In this document: positions 7,133 to 15,633 of the stretch, piece by piece
Layout: every line of letters starts with the position of its first letter
Numbering within the stretch: position 1 is the first letter of the stretch
Assembly: GCA_002428935.1 (NCBI GenBank)
Contig: DIYG01000078.1
Location: 1-26,933, forward strand
Reading direction: 5' to 3'
Length of the DNA stretch: 26,933 bases
DNA from: Halieaceae bacterium UBA6060
GTDB lineage: Bacteria > Pseudomonadota > Gammaproteobacteria > Pseudomonadales > Halieaceae
Notes under the pieces: generated by a model
Database searches by the model: none
What the model was told of the DNA's origin: nothing
Seen by the model: the letters and a program-made list of their open reading frames with translations, nothing else
Position numbers and translations under genes: made by a program

Positions 7133-8476
7133 ATGATCAAGATATCCAAGGGGCTCAACCTCCCCTTAGCCGGTGAGCCGGAGCAGAAGATCAGCGATGC
7201 TCCTGCGCCGCGCGCCGTGGCCGTTCTAGGCGCGGACTACGTGGGCATGAAACCCACCATGGCTGTCCAGGTGGGCGACCGTGTAAAAACCGGCGACCTA
7301 CTGTTTACCTGTAAAAAAACCGCTGGCCTGCGCTACACCGCGCCTGCAAGTGGAACGGTTTCGGCGATCAATCGCGGTGCCAAGCGTGTACTGCAATCCG
7401 TGGTCATCGATATCGATGGTGATGACGCCGTAACCTTCCCCAGCGTCACGGCCGAGGCCGCGAAAGCTCTAGATAAAGAAGCCGTGCGCAGTCAGCTGAT
7501 CGAGTCCGGTCTGTGGACCGCGTTGCGAGAGCGTCCTTTCAGCAAGGTGCCGTCCCTCGATAGCACCCCTGGGGCCATCTTTATTACCGCCATGGATACG
7601 CATCCTTTGGCAGCGGATCCGACTGTGGTCATTGCCGAGCAGAGTGAGGCCTTTGCGCTGGGGGTGGATTTGCTGGCGGGACAGACCACGGGTCAGGTCT
7701 ACGTGTGCAGCGCACCCGGTGCCAACTTGCCCAGCGGTTCCGCGGGTAATGTTCAGCGCGAAGAGTTCTCAGGGCCTCACCCGGCGGGACTGGTGGGCAC
7801 TCATGTGCACTTCCTCTATGGGGTAAGCAGTGAGCGCAGCGCCTGGACCATCAACTACCAGGATGTAATCGCCATTGGTCGTTTGTTCCTCGATGGCCGC
7901 CTGTGGACAGAGCGGGTAGTGGCCCTGGCCGGTCCCCAGGTGGAGCGACCGCGACTGCTTCGTACGCGCCTGGGTGTGGATCTCGAAGCGCTCTGCGCCG
8001 GCGAGCTTTCAGGCTCCGATAACCGCATCATTTCCGGGTCCGTGCTCGGTGGGCGCAAGGTTGCCGGTGCCACCGCCTACCTCGGTCGCTACCATCAACA
8101 GGTCACGGTGCTGGAGGAAGGGCGCGAGCGCGAGTTCCTTCACTACCTCCGCGCCGGGGCGAAGAAGCACTCCAGCATGGGGATCTATCTCAGCAGCTGG
8201 TTTGGCCTCAAGCCCCAAGCGATGACGACCTCGACTAACGGTAGTGAGCGGGCAATGGTTCCCGTGGGCAACTATGAACGCATCATGCCCATGGATGTGC
8301 TTCCCACGCAGTTGTTGCGGGCCCTTATCGTCGGCGATACGGATACGGCCCAGGCGTTGGGCTGCCTGGAGTTGGATGAGGAAGATTTGGCCCTGTGCAC
8401 CTATGTGTGCCCCGGTAAGTACGAATACGGGCCAATCCTTCGGGACAACCTCACACGCATTGAGAAGGAGGGCTGA
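7133..8476 (+). CDS. nqrA: Na+-translocating NADH:quinone reductase subunit A
   Basis: The 447-residue product matches NqrA, the peripheral cytoplasmic subunit of the Na+-NQR complex that transfers electrons from NADH to ubiquinone and pumps Na+ out. The start (MIKISKGLNLPLAGEP), the barrel-sandwich-like segment near TCKKTAGLRYTAPASGTVSAI, and the C-terminal CTYVCPGKYEYGPILRDNL block are typical. It has no transmembrane helices. AGGCGGG lies five bases before the ATG. It is the first gene of nqrABCDEF-apbE-nqrM and sits 3 bases from nqrB. A run of seven A lies within codons for CKKT (about 7313-7319) without breaking the frame. Confidence 0.97.
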   Translation: MIKISKGLNLPLAGEPEQKISDAPAPRAVAVLGADYVGMKPTMAVQVGDRVKTGDLLFTCKKTAGLRYTAPASGTVSAINRGAKRVLQSVVIDIDGDDAVTFPSVTAEAAKALDKEAVRSQLIESGLWTALRERPFSKVPSLDSTPGAIFITAMDTHPLAADPTVVIAEQSEAFALGVDLLAGQTTGQVYVCSAPGANLPSGSAGNVQREEFSGPHPAGLVGTHVHFLYGVSSERSAWTINYQDVIAIGRLFLDGRLWTERVVALAGPQVERPRLLRTRLGVDLEALCAGELSGSDNRIISGSVLGGRKVAGATAYLGRYHQQVTVLEEGREREFLHYLRAGAKKHSSMGIYLSSWFGLKPQAMTTSTNGSERAMVPVGNYERIMPMDVLPTQLLRALIVGDTDTAQALGCLELDEEDLALCTYVCPGKYEYGPILRDNLTRIEKEG

Positions 8477-8479
8477 GTC

Positions 8480-9679
8480 GTGGCTCTACGCAAGCTGCTG
8501 GACGGCGTCGAGCATCACTTCCAGGAGGGAGGACGCTACGCCAACTTCTATCCACTGTTTGAAGCCGTGGATACGATTTTTTACAAGCCATCTTCCGTAA
8601 CGCGCAGCACCGCGCATGTACGTGATGGCGTCGATCTGAAGCGGATCATGATCACCGTTTGGCTGGCGGCTTTCCCCGCCATGTTCTACGGCATGTACAA
8701 CCTCGGTTATCAAGCCAACGAAGTCTTTGCCGTAACCGGCGGCAGCGTCGATGGATGGCGCGGAGCGTTGATCTCCCTGTTTGGGGGTTATGACTCGGGC
8801 AATATCTGGCACAACCTTTGGTTCGGTGCCCTATATTTTGTACCTATCTACGCAGTCACCTTCGCAGTTGGCGGTTTCTGGGAAGTACTCTTTGCCATCA
8901 AGCGTGGGCATGAGATCAACGAGGGCTTTTTTGTTACCTCGATACTGTTCGCCCTGGTTTGTCCGCCGGATCTGCCCCTGTGGCAAGCGGCCCTGGGTAT
9001 CAGCTTCGGTATCGTCATCGGCAAAGAAGTCTTTGGTGGTACCGGTAAGAACTTTTTAAACCCCGCCCTCACAGGCCGGGCTTTCCTCTACTTCGCCTAT
9101 CCCGCACAGCTATCCGGTGATGCGGTTTGGACCGCGGTGGATGGCTATAGCGGTGCCACTCCCCTGGGACTGGTTGCCGCCGAAGGGATGACGGCCCTGC
9201 AGACCCAGTACACCTGGCTAGATGCCTTCATCGGTCAGATTCCGGGCTCCATCGGCGAAACCTCCACCCTCATGGTCATGATAGGCGGCGCGATTTTGCT
9301 TCTTACGCGCATCGCGTCCTGGCGCGTGGTGGCCGGTGTCTTCCTGGGAATGTTTGTCTTCTCGTCGTTCCTCAATCTGGTGGGTTCGGATAGCAATCCC
9401 GCCTTCGCCATGCCCTGGTTTTGGCACCTTGTGGTGGGCGGCTTTGCTTTTGGTATGTTTTTTATGGCGACGGATCCCGTATCCGCGGCAATGACCGACA
9501 CGGGGCGCTGGGCCTACGGCATTCTGATCGGAGTCATGACGGTCTTGATACGGGTGATCAACCCGGCCTTCCCCGAAGGCATCATGCTGGCGATTCTCTT
9601 TGCCAATCTGTTTGCCCCCTTGTTTGACCACTTTGTCGTTCAGTCGAATATCAAGAGGAGGCTCGCCCGTGTCCAGTAA
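8480..9679 (+). CDS. nqrB: Na+-translocating NADH:quinone reductase subunit B
   Basis: NqrB is the large membrane subunit that carries covalent FMN and forms most of the ion path. The 399-residue product has the typical hydrophilic N-terminus (GGRYANFYPLFEAVDTIFYKP) followed by about ten hydrophobic segments. The flavinylation motif SGATPLG is at residues 224-230, with Thr227 as the predicted FMN attachment site (T236 in Vibrio cholerae). The GTG at 8480 follows nqrA by 3 bases and GAAGGAGGG precedes it closely. The end overlaps nqrC by 11 bases, implying coupled translation. Confidence 0.97.
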   Translation: MALRKLLDGVEHHFQEGGRYANFYPLFEAVDTIFYKPSSVTRSTAHVRDGVDLKRIMITVWLAAFPAMFYGMYNLGYQANEVFAVTGGSVDGWRGALISLFGGYDSGNIWHNLWFGALYFVPIYAVTFAVGGFWEVLFAIKRGHEINEGFFVTSILFALVCPPDLPLWQAALGISFGIVIGKEVFGGTGKNFLNPALTGRAFLYFAYPAQLSGDAVWTAVDGYSGATPLGLVAAEGMTALQTQYTWLDAFIGQIPGSIGETSTLMVMIGGAILLLTRIASWRVVAGVFLGMFVFSSFLNLVGSDSNPAFAMPWFWHLVVGGFAFGMFFMATDPVSAAMTDTGRWAYGILIGVMTVLIRVINPAFPEGIMLAILFANLFAPLFDHFVVQSNIKRRLARVQ

Positions 9680-10439
9680 TGACAGTATTGGCAAGATCCT
9701 CAAGGTCGCTTTTGCCCTTTGCATCGTCTGTTCGGTGATCGTCTCCACGGCGGCGGTGGTGTTGAAACCGTCTCAGGAGGCGAACAAGAGTCTCGATCGC
9801 AAACGAAATATCCTCCAGGCCGCAGGCATGCTGCAGCCCGGCGTCAGTGTCGATGAGCAGTTTTCTGTGGTGGAAGAGCGCTTTGTGGATATGCGCACGG
9901 GGCGTTTCACCGACGAGGTGGCATCCGGCTATGACCAGCGTGCGGCGGCGAAGGACCCCGGTCAGTCGCGAGATGTGCCCGGGGAAGAAGACATTGCCAA
10001 GATCGGACGTCAGGCCAACATCGCCCAGATTTACATGGTTCGGGGCGACGGTGGTGACTTTGAGAAGATCATTTTACCCGTCCACGGCTATGGCCTTTGG
10101 TCCACCCTCTACGGATTCCTGGCCCTGGAAGCCGACGGCAATACGGTGGCTGGCCTGGGTTTCTACGAGCACAAAGAGACCCCGGGGCTCGGTGGCGAAG
10201 TGGATAATCCTCGCTGGAAAGCGGTATGGCCGGGGAAACAGGTCTACCGCGATGGCGAGGTTAGCCTGAAGCTTCTCAAAGGCACCGTAGACCCCGCCAG
10301 CCGCGACGCCGATTGGGAAGTCGACGGTTTAGCCGGAGCGACCCTCACCAGTCGCGGTGTAACCAATCTTATTACCTACTGGTTGGGTGAAGACGGTTTC
10401 GCACCGTTTCTCGCCAACCTACGCAACGGAGACGCCTGA
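9669..10439 (+). CDS. nqrC: Na+-translocating NADH:quinone reductase subunit C
   Basis: NqrC is anchored by one N-terminal helix (VAFALCIVCSVIVSTAAVVL) and exposes a periplasmic FMN-binding domain. The 256-residue product keeps HGYGLWSTLYGFLALE, GLGFYEHKETPGLGGEV and the C-terminal flavinylation site DGLAGATLTS, in which Thr225 is the predicted FMN acceptor, the same number as in Vibrio cholerae. The Ser usually before GAT is Ala here. The GTG at 9669 was chosen because AAGAGGAGG lies at 9652-9660 and the upstream in-frame residues are translated nqrB sequence. Confidence 0.96.
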   Translation: MSSNDSIGKILKVAFALCIVCSVIVSTAAVVLKPSQEANKSLDRKRNILQAAGMLQPGVSVDEQFSVVEERFVDMRTGRFTDEVASGYDQRAAAKDPGQSRDVPGEEDIAKIGRQANIAQIYMVRGDGGDFEKIILPVHGYGLWSTLYGFLALEADGNTVAGLGFYEHKETPGLGGEVDNPRWKAVWPGKQVYRDGEVSLKLLKGTVDPASRDADWEVDGLAGATLTSRGVTNLITYWLGEDGFAPFLANLRNGDA

Positions 10440-10441
10440 TC

Positions 10442-11104
10442 ATGGATGCCGTCAAGGACACCCTGACAACCCCGATCTTCAAGAACAATCCCATCGCCTT
10501 GCAGATCCTCGGGATTTGCTCGGCCCTCGCCGTCACCTCGTCACTCCAGGTGACCCTGGTGATGTGTATCGCTCTGACCTCCGTAACGGCATTTTCGAAT
10601 CTGTTTATTTCACTGATTCGCAAGCACATCCCAGGCAGCATCCGCATCATCGTGCAGATGACCATCATTGCCTCCCTGGTGATTCTCGTCGACGAAGTTC
10701 TAAAAGCCGTGGCCTACGACATCAGTAAGCAGTTGTCGGTGTTCGTCGGTTTGATCATCACCAACTGCATCGTTATGGGCCGCGCCGAGGCTTATGCGAT
10801 GAAGAATCCTCCGGTGGACAGTTTCTTCGACGGAATCGGAAACGGCCTGGGCTACTCCGTGGTGCTGATCTTTGTCGCCGTGATCCGCGAACTGTTCGGT
10901 GCCGGGAAACTGTTCGGTTTCGAGATTCTTCCTCTGGTCACGGAAGGTGGTTGGTATAACCCCAACGGCCTCTTGCTACTGCCCCCCAGCGCCTTCTTCC
11001 TGATCGGTTTGTTTATCTGGATGCTCCGAGCCTGGGATGCCAAGCAGGTTGAAGAGCCGGACTTCCGAATGGCCAAACACACGGTTGCGGAGGAGGGTGC
11101 CTGA
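10442..11104 (+). CDS. nqrD: Na+-translocating NADH:quinone reductase subunit D
   Basis: The 220-residue, highly hydrophobic product with six predicted helices is NqrD, which pairs with NqrE in the membrane. Cys26 (LGICSAL) and Cys109 (NCIVMGRAEA) are at the positions of the conserved cysteines that, with those of NqrE, hold the intramembrane iron centre. It begins 2 bases after nqrC, and its TGA overlaps the nqrE ATG (TGATG). Confidence 0.97.
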   Translation: MDAVKDTLTTPIFKNNPIALQILGICSALAVTSSLQVTLVMCIALTSVTAFSNLFISLIRKHIPGSIRIIVQMTIIASLVILVDEVLKAVAYDISKQLSVFVGLIITNCIVMGRAEAYAMKNPPVDSFFDGIGNGLGYSVVLIFVAVIRELFGAGKLFGFEILPLVTEGGWYNPNGLLLLPPSAFFLIGLFIWMLRAWDAKQVEEPDFRMAKHTVAEEGA

Positions 11105-11712
11105 TGGAGTACTACCTGGGCCTGTTCGTTCGGGCAATCTTTATCGAAAACATGGCGCTGTCCGTGTTTTTAGGCATGTGTACCTTCCTCGCCGTCTCCA
11201 AAAAGGTCACCGCGGCGATCGGTTTGGGCATTGCGGTGATCGTGGTTCTTACCATCACCGTGCCGGTCAACAATCTGATCTATAACTATCTCCTTGCCGA
11301 TGGCGCGCTGGCCTGGGCGGGTCTGCCCGACGTCGATCTGTCGTTCTTGGGCCTGCTGTCTTACATCGGTGTGATCGCCGCCCTGGTACAGATTCTGGAG
11401 ATGTTTCTCGATAAATATGTACCCGCGCTTTACAACGCCTTGGGTGTATTCCTGCCGCTTATTACCGTGAACTGCGCGATTCTCGGGGCTTCTTTGCTGA
11501 TGGTGGAGCGCGACTACAACTTCGGTGAAAGCGTGGTCTTTGGCGCCGGGGCTGGTGTCGGTTGGGCGCTGGCGATTGTTGCGCTCGCTGGGATTCGCGA
11601 GAAGCTTAAATACAGCGATGTGCCCGATGGCTTGCAGGGCCTGGGCATAACCTTTATCACTGTAGGACTCATGTCCCTGGGCTTTATGGCCCTGGGCGGC
11701 ATTGATCTCTAA
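11104..11712 (+). CDS. nqrE: Na+-translocating NADH:quinone reductase subunit E
   Basis: The 202-residue product is NqrE, homologous to NqrD in inverted topology, with six predicted helices. Cys26 (VFLGMCTFLA) and Cys124 (ITVNCAILGAS) are the expected iron-centre ligands. The start shares one base with the nqrD stop and the stop is 12 bases before nqrF. Confidence 0.97.
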   Translation: MEYYLGLFVRAIFIENMALSVFLGMCTFLAVSKKVTAAIGLGIAVIVVLTITVPVNNLIYNYLLADGALAWAGLPDVDLSFLGLLSYIGVIAALVQILEMFLDKYVPALYNALGVFLPLITVNCAILGASLLMVERDYNFGESVVFGAGAGVGWALAIVALAGIREKLKYSDVPDGLQGLGITFITVGLMSLGFMALGGIDL

Positions 11713-11724
11713 GGATAGAGCCTG

Positions 11725-12948
11725 ATGGATATGACTATTGTTTACGGCGTGGGCATGTTTACAGCTATCGTGCTGGCGCTCGTGGGGATCATCCTCTACG
11801 CCCGTACGTTGTTGGTAAGTAGCGGCAGCGTCACCATTGAAATCAACGGTGAGAAAAACATCACGGTTCCCGCCGGGGGCAAGCTGTTGCAGACCCTCTC
11901 CGAGGCGAACATCTTTTTAGCCTCGGCTTGTGGTGGTGGCGGTACCTGCGCGCAATGCAAATGCGTTGTGAACGAGGGCGGCGGTTCCATGCTGCCCACG
12001 GAGGAGTCGCATTTCACCCGTCGTGATGCGGCCGAGGGTTGGCGTCTTTCCTGCCAGACCGCCGTGAAGCAAGACATGAAGATCCAGGTGCCGGAAGAGG
12101 TATTTGGCGTCAAGCAGTGGGAGTGCACCGTAGAGAGCAATCCCAATGTCGCTACCTTTATTAAAGAACTCACCCTGCGTTTGCCCGAGGGTGAGAACGT
12201 GGACTTTCGCGCTGGCGGTTATGTGCAGCTGGAATGCCCGCCCCACGTGGTGAACTACTCTGACTTCGACGTGGAAGACGAGTACCGCGGAGACTGGGAG
12301 CGCTTTGGTTTCTTCAAGGTTAGCTCCGAGGTCAAGGACACGGTGATCCGCGCCTACTCCATGGCCAACTACCCGGAAGAAAAAGGCGTTGTGAAGTTCA
12401 ATATCCGTATTGCCACGCCACCCCCGGGCAGCGAGGGCATTCCCGCGGGACAGATGTCTTCCTGGGTGTTTAACCTCAAACCCGGCGACAAGGTCAATGT
12501 TTACGGACCTTTTGGTGAGTTCTTTGCCAAGGAGACGGACGCTGAAATGGTCTTCATCGGCGGCGGCGCTGGCATGGCACCCATGCGCTCCCACATCTTT
12601 GACCAGCTCAAGCGCATCCACACGAACCGCAAGATATCGTTCTGGTACGGCGCCCGTTCGCTGCGGGAAATGTTTTACCAGGACGAATACGATCAGCTGG
12701 CCGCGGACAACGACAATTTCGACTGGCACGTGGCCCTGTCTGATCCGCAGCCCGAGGACAATTGGGAAGGGCTTACGGGCTTCATCCACAACGTTCTCTA
12801 CGAAGAGTACCTCAAGGACCATCCGGCACCGGAGGACTGTGAATACTACATGTGTGGACCGCCCATGATGAACGCAGCGGTTATTCAGATGCTCACCGAC
12901 TTGGGCGTCGAGCCCGAGAACATCATGCTGGACGACTTCGGAGGCTAA
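11725..12948 (+). CDS. nqrF: Na+-translocating NADH:quinone reductase subunit F (NADH-oxidising)
   Basis: NqrF takes electrons from NADH into the complex. The 407-residue product has one N-terminal membrane helix (about 7-26). A ferredoxin domain follows, whose [2Fe-2S] ligands are Cys69, Cys75, Cys78 and Cys110 (CGGGGTCAQC, then WRLSC), one off the Vibrio cholerae numbering. Next are an FAD domain with R209-A-Y-S and an NADH domain with IGGGAGMAPMRSH and YYMCGPPMMN. The C-terminal DDFGG is typical. AGGATAG lies just upstream of the ATG. Confidence 0.97.
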   Translation: MDMTIVYGVGMFTAIVLALVGIILYARTLLVSSGSVTIEINGEKNITVPAGGKLLQTLSEANIFLASACGGGGTCAQCKCVVNEGGGSMLPTEESHFTRRDAAEGWRLSCQTAVKQDMKIQVPEEVFGVKQWECTVESNPNVATFIKELTLRLPEGENVDFRAGGYVQLECPPHVVNYSDFDVEDEYRGDWERFGFFKVSSEVKDTVIRAYSMANYPEEKGVVKFNIRIATPPPGSEGIPAGQMSSWVFNLKPGDKVNVYGPFGEFFAKETDAEMVFIGGGAGMAPMRSHIFDQLKRIHTNRKISFWYGARSLREMFYQDEYDQLAADNDNFDWHVALSDPQPEDNWEGLTGFIHNVLYEEYLKDHPAPEDCEYYMCGPPMMNAAVIQMLTDLGVEPENIMLDDFGG

Positions 12949-13003
12949 AAGCCTTCGGGACTCAGGTCATCTCTTGATGACACTTGCTGTAGCCTTGTCC
13001 CTT

Positions 13004-14098
13004 ATGAAAACCGAGACAAACTCTAACCCGCGGCCTCCATGGTCGCGGGTTTTTCGTATCAAGCCCATCCATATCCGGTCCCGAGGCTTATGGATTACAG
13101 CCGGGCTGTTGATGTTGGCACTTCTAAGTGGCTGCAGCGAAAAGCCCCAGCGCGCCGTGCTCACGGGTGCCACCATGGGTACCACCTGGTCCGTGGTCTA
13201 TGGGGATCCAGAAACGGTGTCAGCGGCAGAGCTGCAAACGCGTATTGAAGAAGAGTTAACGCAGATCAACGCGGCGTTTTCCACCTATATTGCCGACTCC
13301 GAAGTGTCATCCTTGAACGCCCAACCGGGCGGTGGCGCGGTGGTTTTGTCGCCTCGTTTTGCAGAGGTGTTAACGGCGGCTCTAGCTGTCGGTGACCTCA
13401 CCGATGGTGCGTACGACATTACCGTTGGCCCCCTTATCGAATTGTGGGGCTTTGGCAGCCGGGAGTTTAGCGGTGAGGTACCGGCGGCCGAGCGTATTGC
13501 GGACGCGCGAAGCCTCGTGGGCAGTAAACAGATGCGCTGGAACCCCGCTGATCGAACTCTCGAACGTCCCGAGGGCATGCGTATCGATCTGTCCTCCATC
13601 GCCAAGGGCTACGCCGTAGATCGCTTGAGCGTTCTCCTGGCGGACGCCGGCTTGCGTAATACGCTGGTGGAGATTGGCGGTGAGCTTCGCGCCACCGGTG
13701 AGCGCCCCGAAGGTGGTCCTTGGCGCCTCGCCATCGAGTCGCCGGATCCGTCTGCTGGGCGGTTTGTAGACGCTCTCGCGCTGGAAAACGGTGCTGTTGC
13801 CACCTCCGGAGACTACCGAAACTTTTTTGAAGTCGAGGGTCGGCGTTACTCTCACCTGGTCGATCCGCGAACGGGCTACCCCGTTAGCCATGAACTTGTC
13901 TCCGTAACTGTGGTCCATGAGAACTGCATGACCGCTGATGCGTTGGCTACCGCGTTGATCGTTATGGGTCGTGGTGAGGCCCAGGCCCTGGCCGAGGCCG
14001 AGGGGCTGGCAGCGCAGTTTGTGTCCCGCGAAGGAGACGGTCTTGAGGTACACTACACAGACGAATTTGCCGCCTTTAGAGCGGTAGCCACGGAGTGA
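13004..14098 (+). CDS. apbE: ApbE, FAD:protein FMN transferase (lipoprotein)
   Basis: ApbE attaches FMN from FAD to threonines of NqrB and NqrC on the outer face of the inner membrane. Visible signatures are TGATMGTTWSV, DGAYDITVGPLIELWGFG, IAKGYAVD, GGELRATG, ATSGDYRNFFEVEGRRYSHLVDPRTGYP and the metal-site region TADALATALIVMG. A lipobox LLSGC-SEK follows a hydrophobic helix, so it is a lipoprotein with Ser at +2. The start is unsettled. ATG 13004 gives a long basic n-region and 364 residues. ATG 12977 or TTG 12974 lie in or beside a 6-bp hairpin at 12966-12981. The only later ATG (13106) would leave too short a signal peptide. No good ribosome site precedes any of them, and a terminator-like hairpin lies inside this N-terminal coding part. 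Confidence 0.9.
   Translation: MKTETNSNPRPPWSRVFRIKPIHIRSRGLWITAGLLMLALLSGCSEKPQRAVLTGATMGTTWSVVYGDPETVSAAELQTRIEEELTQINAAFSTYIADSEVSSLNAQPGGGAVVLSPRFAEVLTAALAVGDLTDGAYDITVGPLIELWGFGSREFSGEVPAAERIADARSLVGSKQMRWNPADRTLERPEGMRIDLSSIAKGYAVDRLSVLLADAGLRNTLVEIGGELRATGERPEGGPWRLAIESPDPSAGRFVDALALENGAVATSGDYRNFFEVEGRRYSHLVDPRTGYPVSHELVSVTVVHENCMTADALATALIVMGRGEAQALAEAEGLAAQFVSREGDGLEVHYTDEFAAFRAVATE
13025..13054 (+). terminator. Intrinsic-terminator-like hairpin after nqrF, within apbE N-terminal codons
   Basis: AACCCGCG (13025-13032) pairs perfectly with CGCGGGTT (13044-13051) over an 11-base loop, followed by a T-run to 13054 (TTTTT from 13050). This has the form of a Rho-independent terminator for nqrA-F. 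It falls between the best apbE start codon and the lipobox. Confidence 0.6.
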
Positions 14099-14163
14099 CA
14101 GCGCTTCCGAGCCACTCACGCCGTTAGGCCGCAGAGAGAGCATGGACTCTCACCGAGGATAGA

Positions 14164-14385
14164 ATGGTTTTTCTGCTTGCGTTTTTATTGATGGGCTTGA
14201 TCATGGCCGGTATGGCGGTGGGTGCCATGGCGGGCCGTGGACCTTTAAAGGGATCCTGTGGCGGGCTATCGGCCGTGGGCATCGAAGGTCGTTGCGAAAT
14301 CTGCGGCGATGATCCCAGTCTGTGTGAAGAGCAAAAATCGGCCTCGGCTGTGGGTTCGGCGGACTTCTACGACGCCAGCAAGTAG
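14164..14385 (+). CDS. nqrM: NqrM, Na+-NQR maturation protein
   Basis: The 73-residue product has one N-terminal membrane helix (about 2-22) and four cysteines, Cys32 (KGSCGG), Cys44, Cys47 and Cys54 (GRCEICGDDPSLCEE). This is the DUF539/NqrM pattern. NqrM is required to build the NqrD/NqrE iron centre, and its position directly after apbE fits. GAGGAT ends 5 bases before the ATG. It reads in the same frame as lolC, from which its TAG is separated by only four codons. Confidence 0.93.
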   Translation: MVFLLAFLLMGLIMAGMAVGAMAGRGPLKGSCGGLSAVGIEGRCEICGDDPSLCEEQKSASAVGSADFYDASK

Positions 14386-14397
14386 GCAGCGGAGGCT

Positions 14398-15633
14398 TTG
14401 GCCAGTTACACCCGGCTGATAGGTCTTCGTTACGGCTTCAGTCGCCAGCGCTCTCGTTTCACAGCCCTGGTCTCCCTGGCGTCAATGCTGGGCATGACTC
14501 TCGGTGTGGCCTCATTGATCACCGTGCTCTCCGTAATGAACGGTTTCGGTGGCGAGCTACGAGACCGCATTTTAGCCCTGGTTCCCCACGCTTATCTTAT
14601 TCAGGACGGCAGCGCGACCGAGTTCACGGAAGAACTCACGGAGGCGCTGCTTGCGGTCCCTGATGTTCTTGCCGTGGCTCCCTATCGCCGGGAAACGGTG
14701 CTCCTGGCGGGTCCGTATCAGCAGCAGGCAGCGGTGTTGTATGGCATGGACAAGGAGGCCCAGGCGGCCGTGAGCGATCTGGACGCTTACCTGCTCAGTG
14801 GTTCTCTTAAGGCCCTGGATGAACCCTTTACGGTCATCCTGGGCGCTTCTCTTGCGCGTATGCTCGGGGTCATCCCCGGCGATGAACTGCGACTAATACT
14901 GCCTCAGGTCACAACTACACCCCTGGGCGTGTTTCCACGCTCTCGCATGGTCACTGTCGTAGGTCTTTTTGAAGTGGGTGCGCAACAGGATTCGCAACTG
15001 CTTTATACCTCTCTGGAAAGCGCTCGCCGCCTTCTCCGTGATCGCGGTGACTCGGGTTTGCAGCTTCGCACGAAGGACCTTTTACGTGCTCCTGATCTTG
15101 CCGACGAGCTAGCACCGGTACTTCCCGAAGGCGTGCGCTACCTGCCCTGGAGCGACACTCAGGGTTCGCTGTTTCGTGCTATTCGCATGGAGAAAGTGAC
15201 CGTAAGCCTGCTCCTTCTGGGTGTGGTGCTGGTGGCCGCGTTCAATATTGTCTCGACCCTGGTGATGGCGGTCACGGAAAAGCGCCGCGATATCGCCGTG
15301 CTGCGGACCATGGGGGCAACGCCTGCTGAGATAGCACGGGTGTTTCTTACCCAGGGCTTGGCGCTGGCCTTCTTCGGTGTGTTTCTCGGCGCTGTTCTGG
15401 GCGTCGCACTGGCGCTGAACATTGCAGATTTGGTGGCACTCCTAGAAGGCTTATTTGGAATGCGTGTGTTTGACCCCCAGGTGTATTTCATATCGCGCTT
15501 GCCGGCGCGCTTGCAGTGGGCTGATGTAGCGTTTGTAACGAGCGCCGCCGTGATGATCAGCATCCTCGCCGCCGTGTATCCGGCCTGGCGTGCCAGTCGT
15601 GTGGCTCCGGCGGAGGTGTTGCGCTATGAATGA
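14398..15633 (+). CDS. lolC: Lipoprotein-releasing ABC permease LolC
   Basis: The 411-residue product has one N-terminal helix, a large periplasmic domain (about 50-265) and three C-terminal helices in the MacB/FtsX style, typical of LolC/LolE. The IGLRY segment at 8-12 and LITVLSVMNGFGGELRDRILALVPH are family hallmarks. With LolD and LolE it extracts outer-membrane lipoproteins from the inner membrane and hands them to LolA. LolC rather than LolE is assigned by gene order. The TTG at 14398 is supported by length (IGLRY is one residue nearer the start than in E. coli), although GGAGG at 14391-14395 is only two bases away, unusually close. Its stop overlaps lolD by 8 bases. Confidence 0.93.
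   Translation: MASYTRLIGLRYGFSRQRSRFTALVSLASMLGMTLGVASLITVLSVMNGFGGELRDRILALVPHAYLIQDGSATEFTEELTEALLAVPDVLAVAPYRRETVLLAGPYQQQAAVLYGMDKEAQAAVSDLDAYLLSGSLKALDEPFTVILGASLARMLGVIPGDELRLILPQVTTTPLGVFPRSRMVTVVGLFEVGAQQDSQLLYTSLESARRLLRDRGDSGLQLRTKDLLRAPDLADELAPVLPEGVRYLPWSDTQGSLFRAIRMEKVTVSLLLLGVVLVAAFNIVSTLVMAVTEKRRDIAVLRTMGATPAEIARVFLTQGLALAFFGVFLGAVLGVALALNIADLVALLEGLFGMRVFDPQVYFISRLPARLQWADVAFVTSAAVMISILAAVYPAWRASRVAPAEVLRYE

Noticed and set aside
11917..12822. 301-codon minus-strand ORF opposite nqrF
   Set aside because: It lies wholly antisense to a well-conserved gene, is rich in His/Val/Arg as expected of a GC-driven shadow frame, and has no recognisable domain or ribosome site.
12966..12981. 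GTCATC-TCTT-GATGAC hairpin just after nqrF as a terminator
   Set aside because: The stem is short with only moderate GC and no T-run. The hairpin at 13025-13054 is far better.
13382..14143. 253-codon minus-strand ORF opposite apbE
   Set aside because: It is antisense to ApbE motifs, has no family features, and its end coincides with no regulatory signal.
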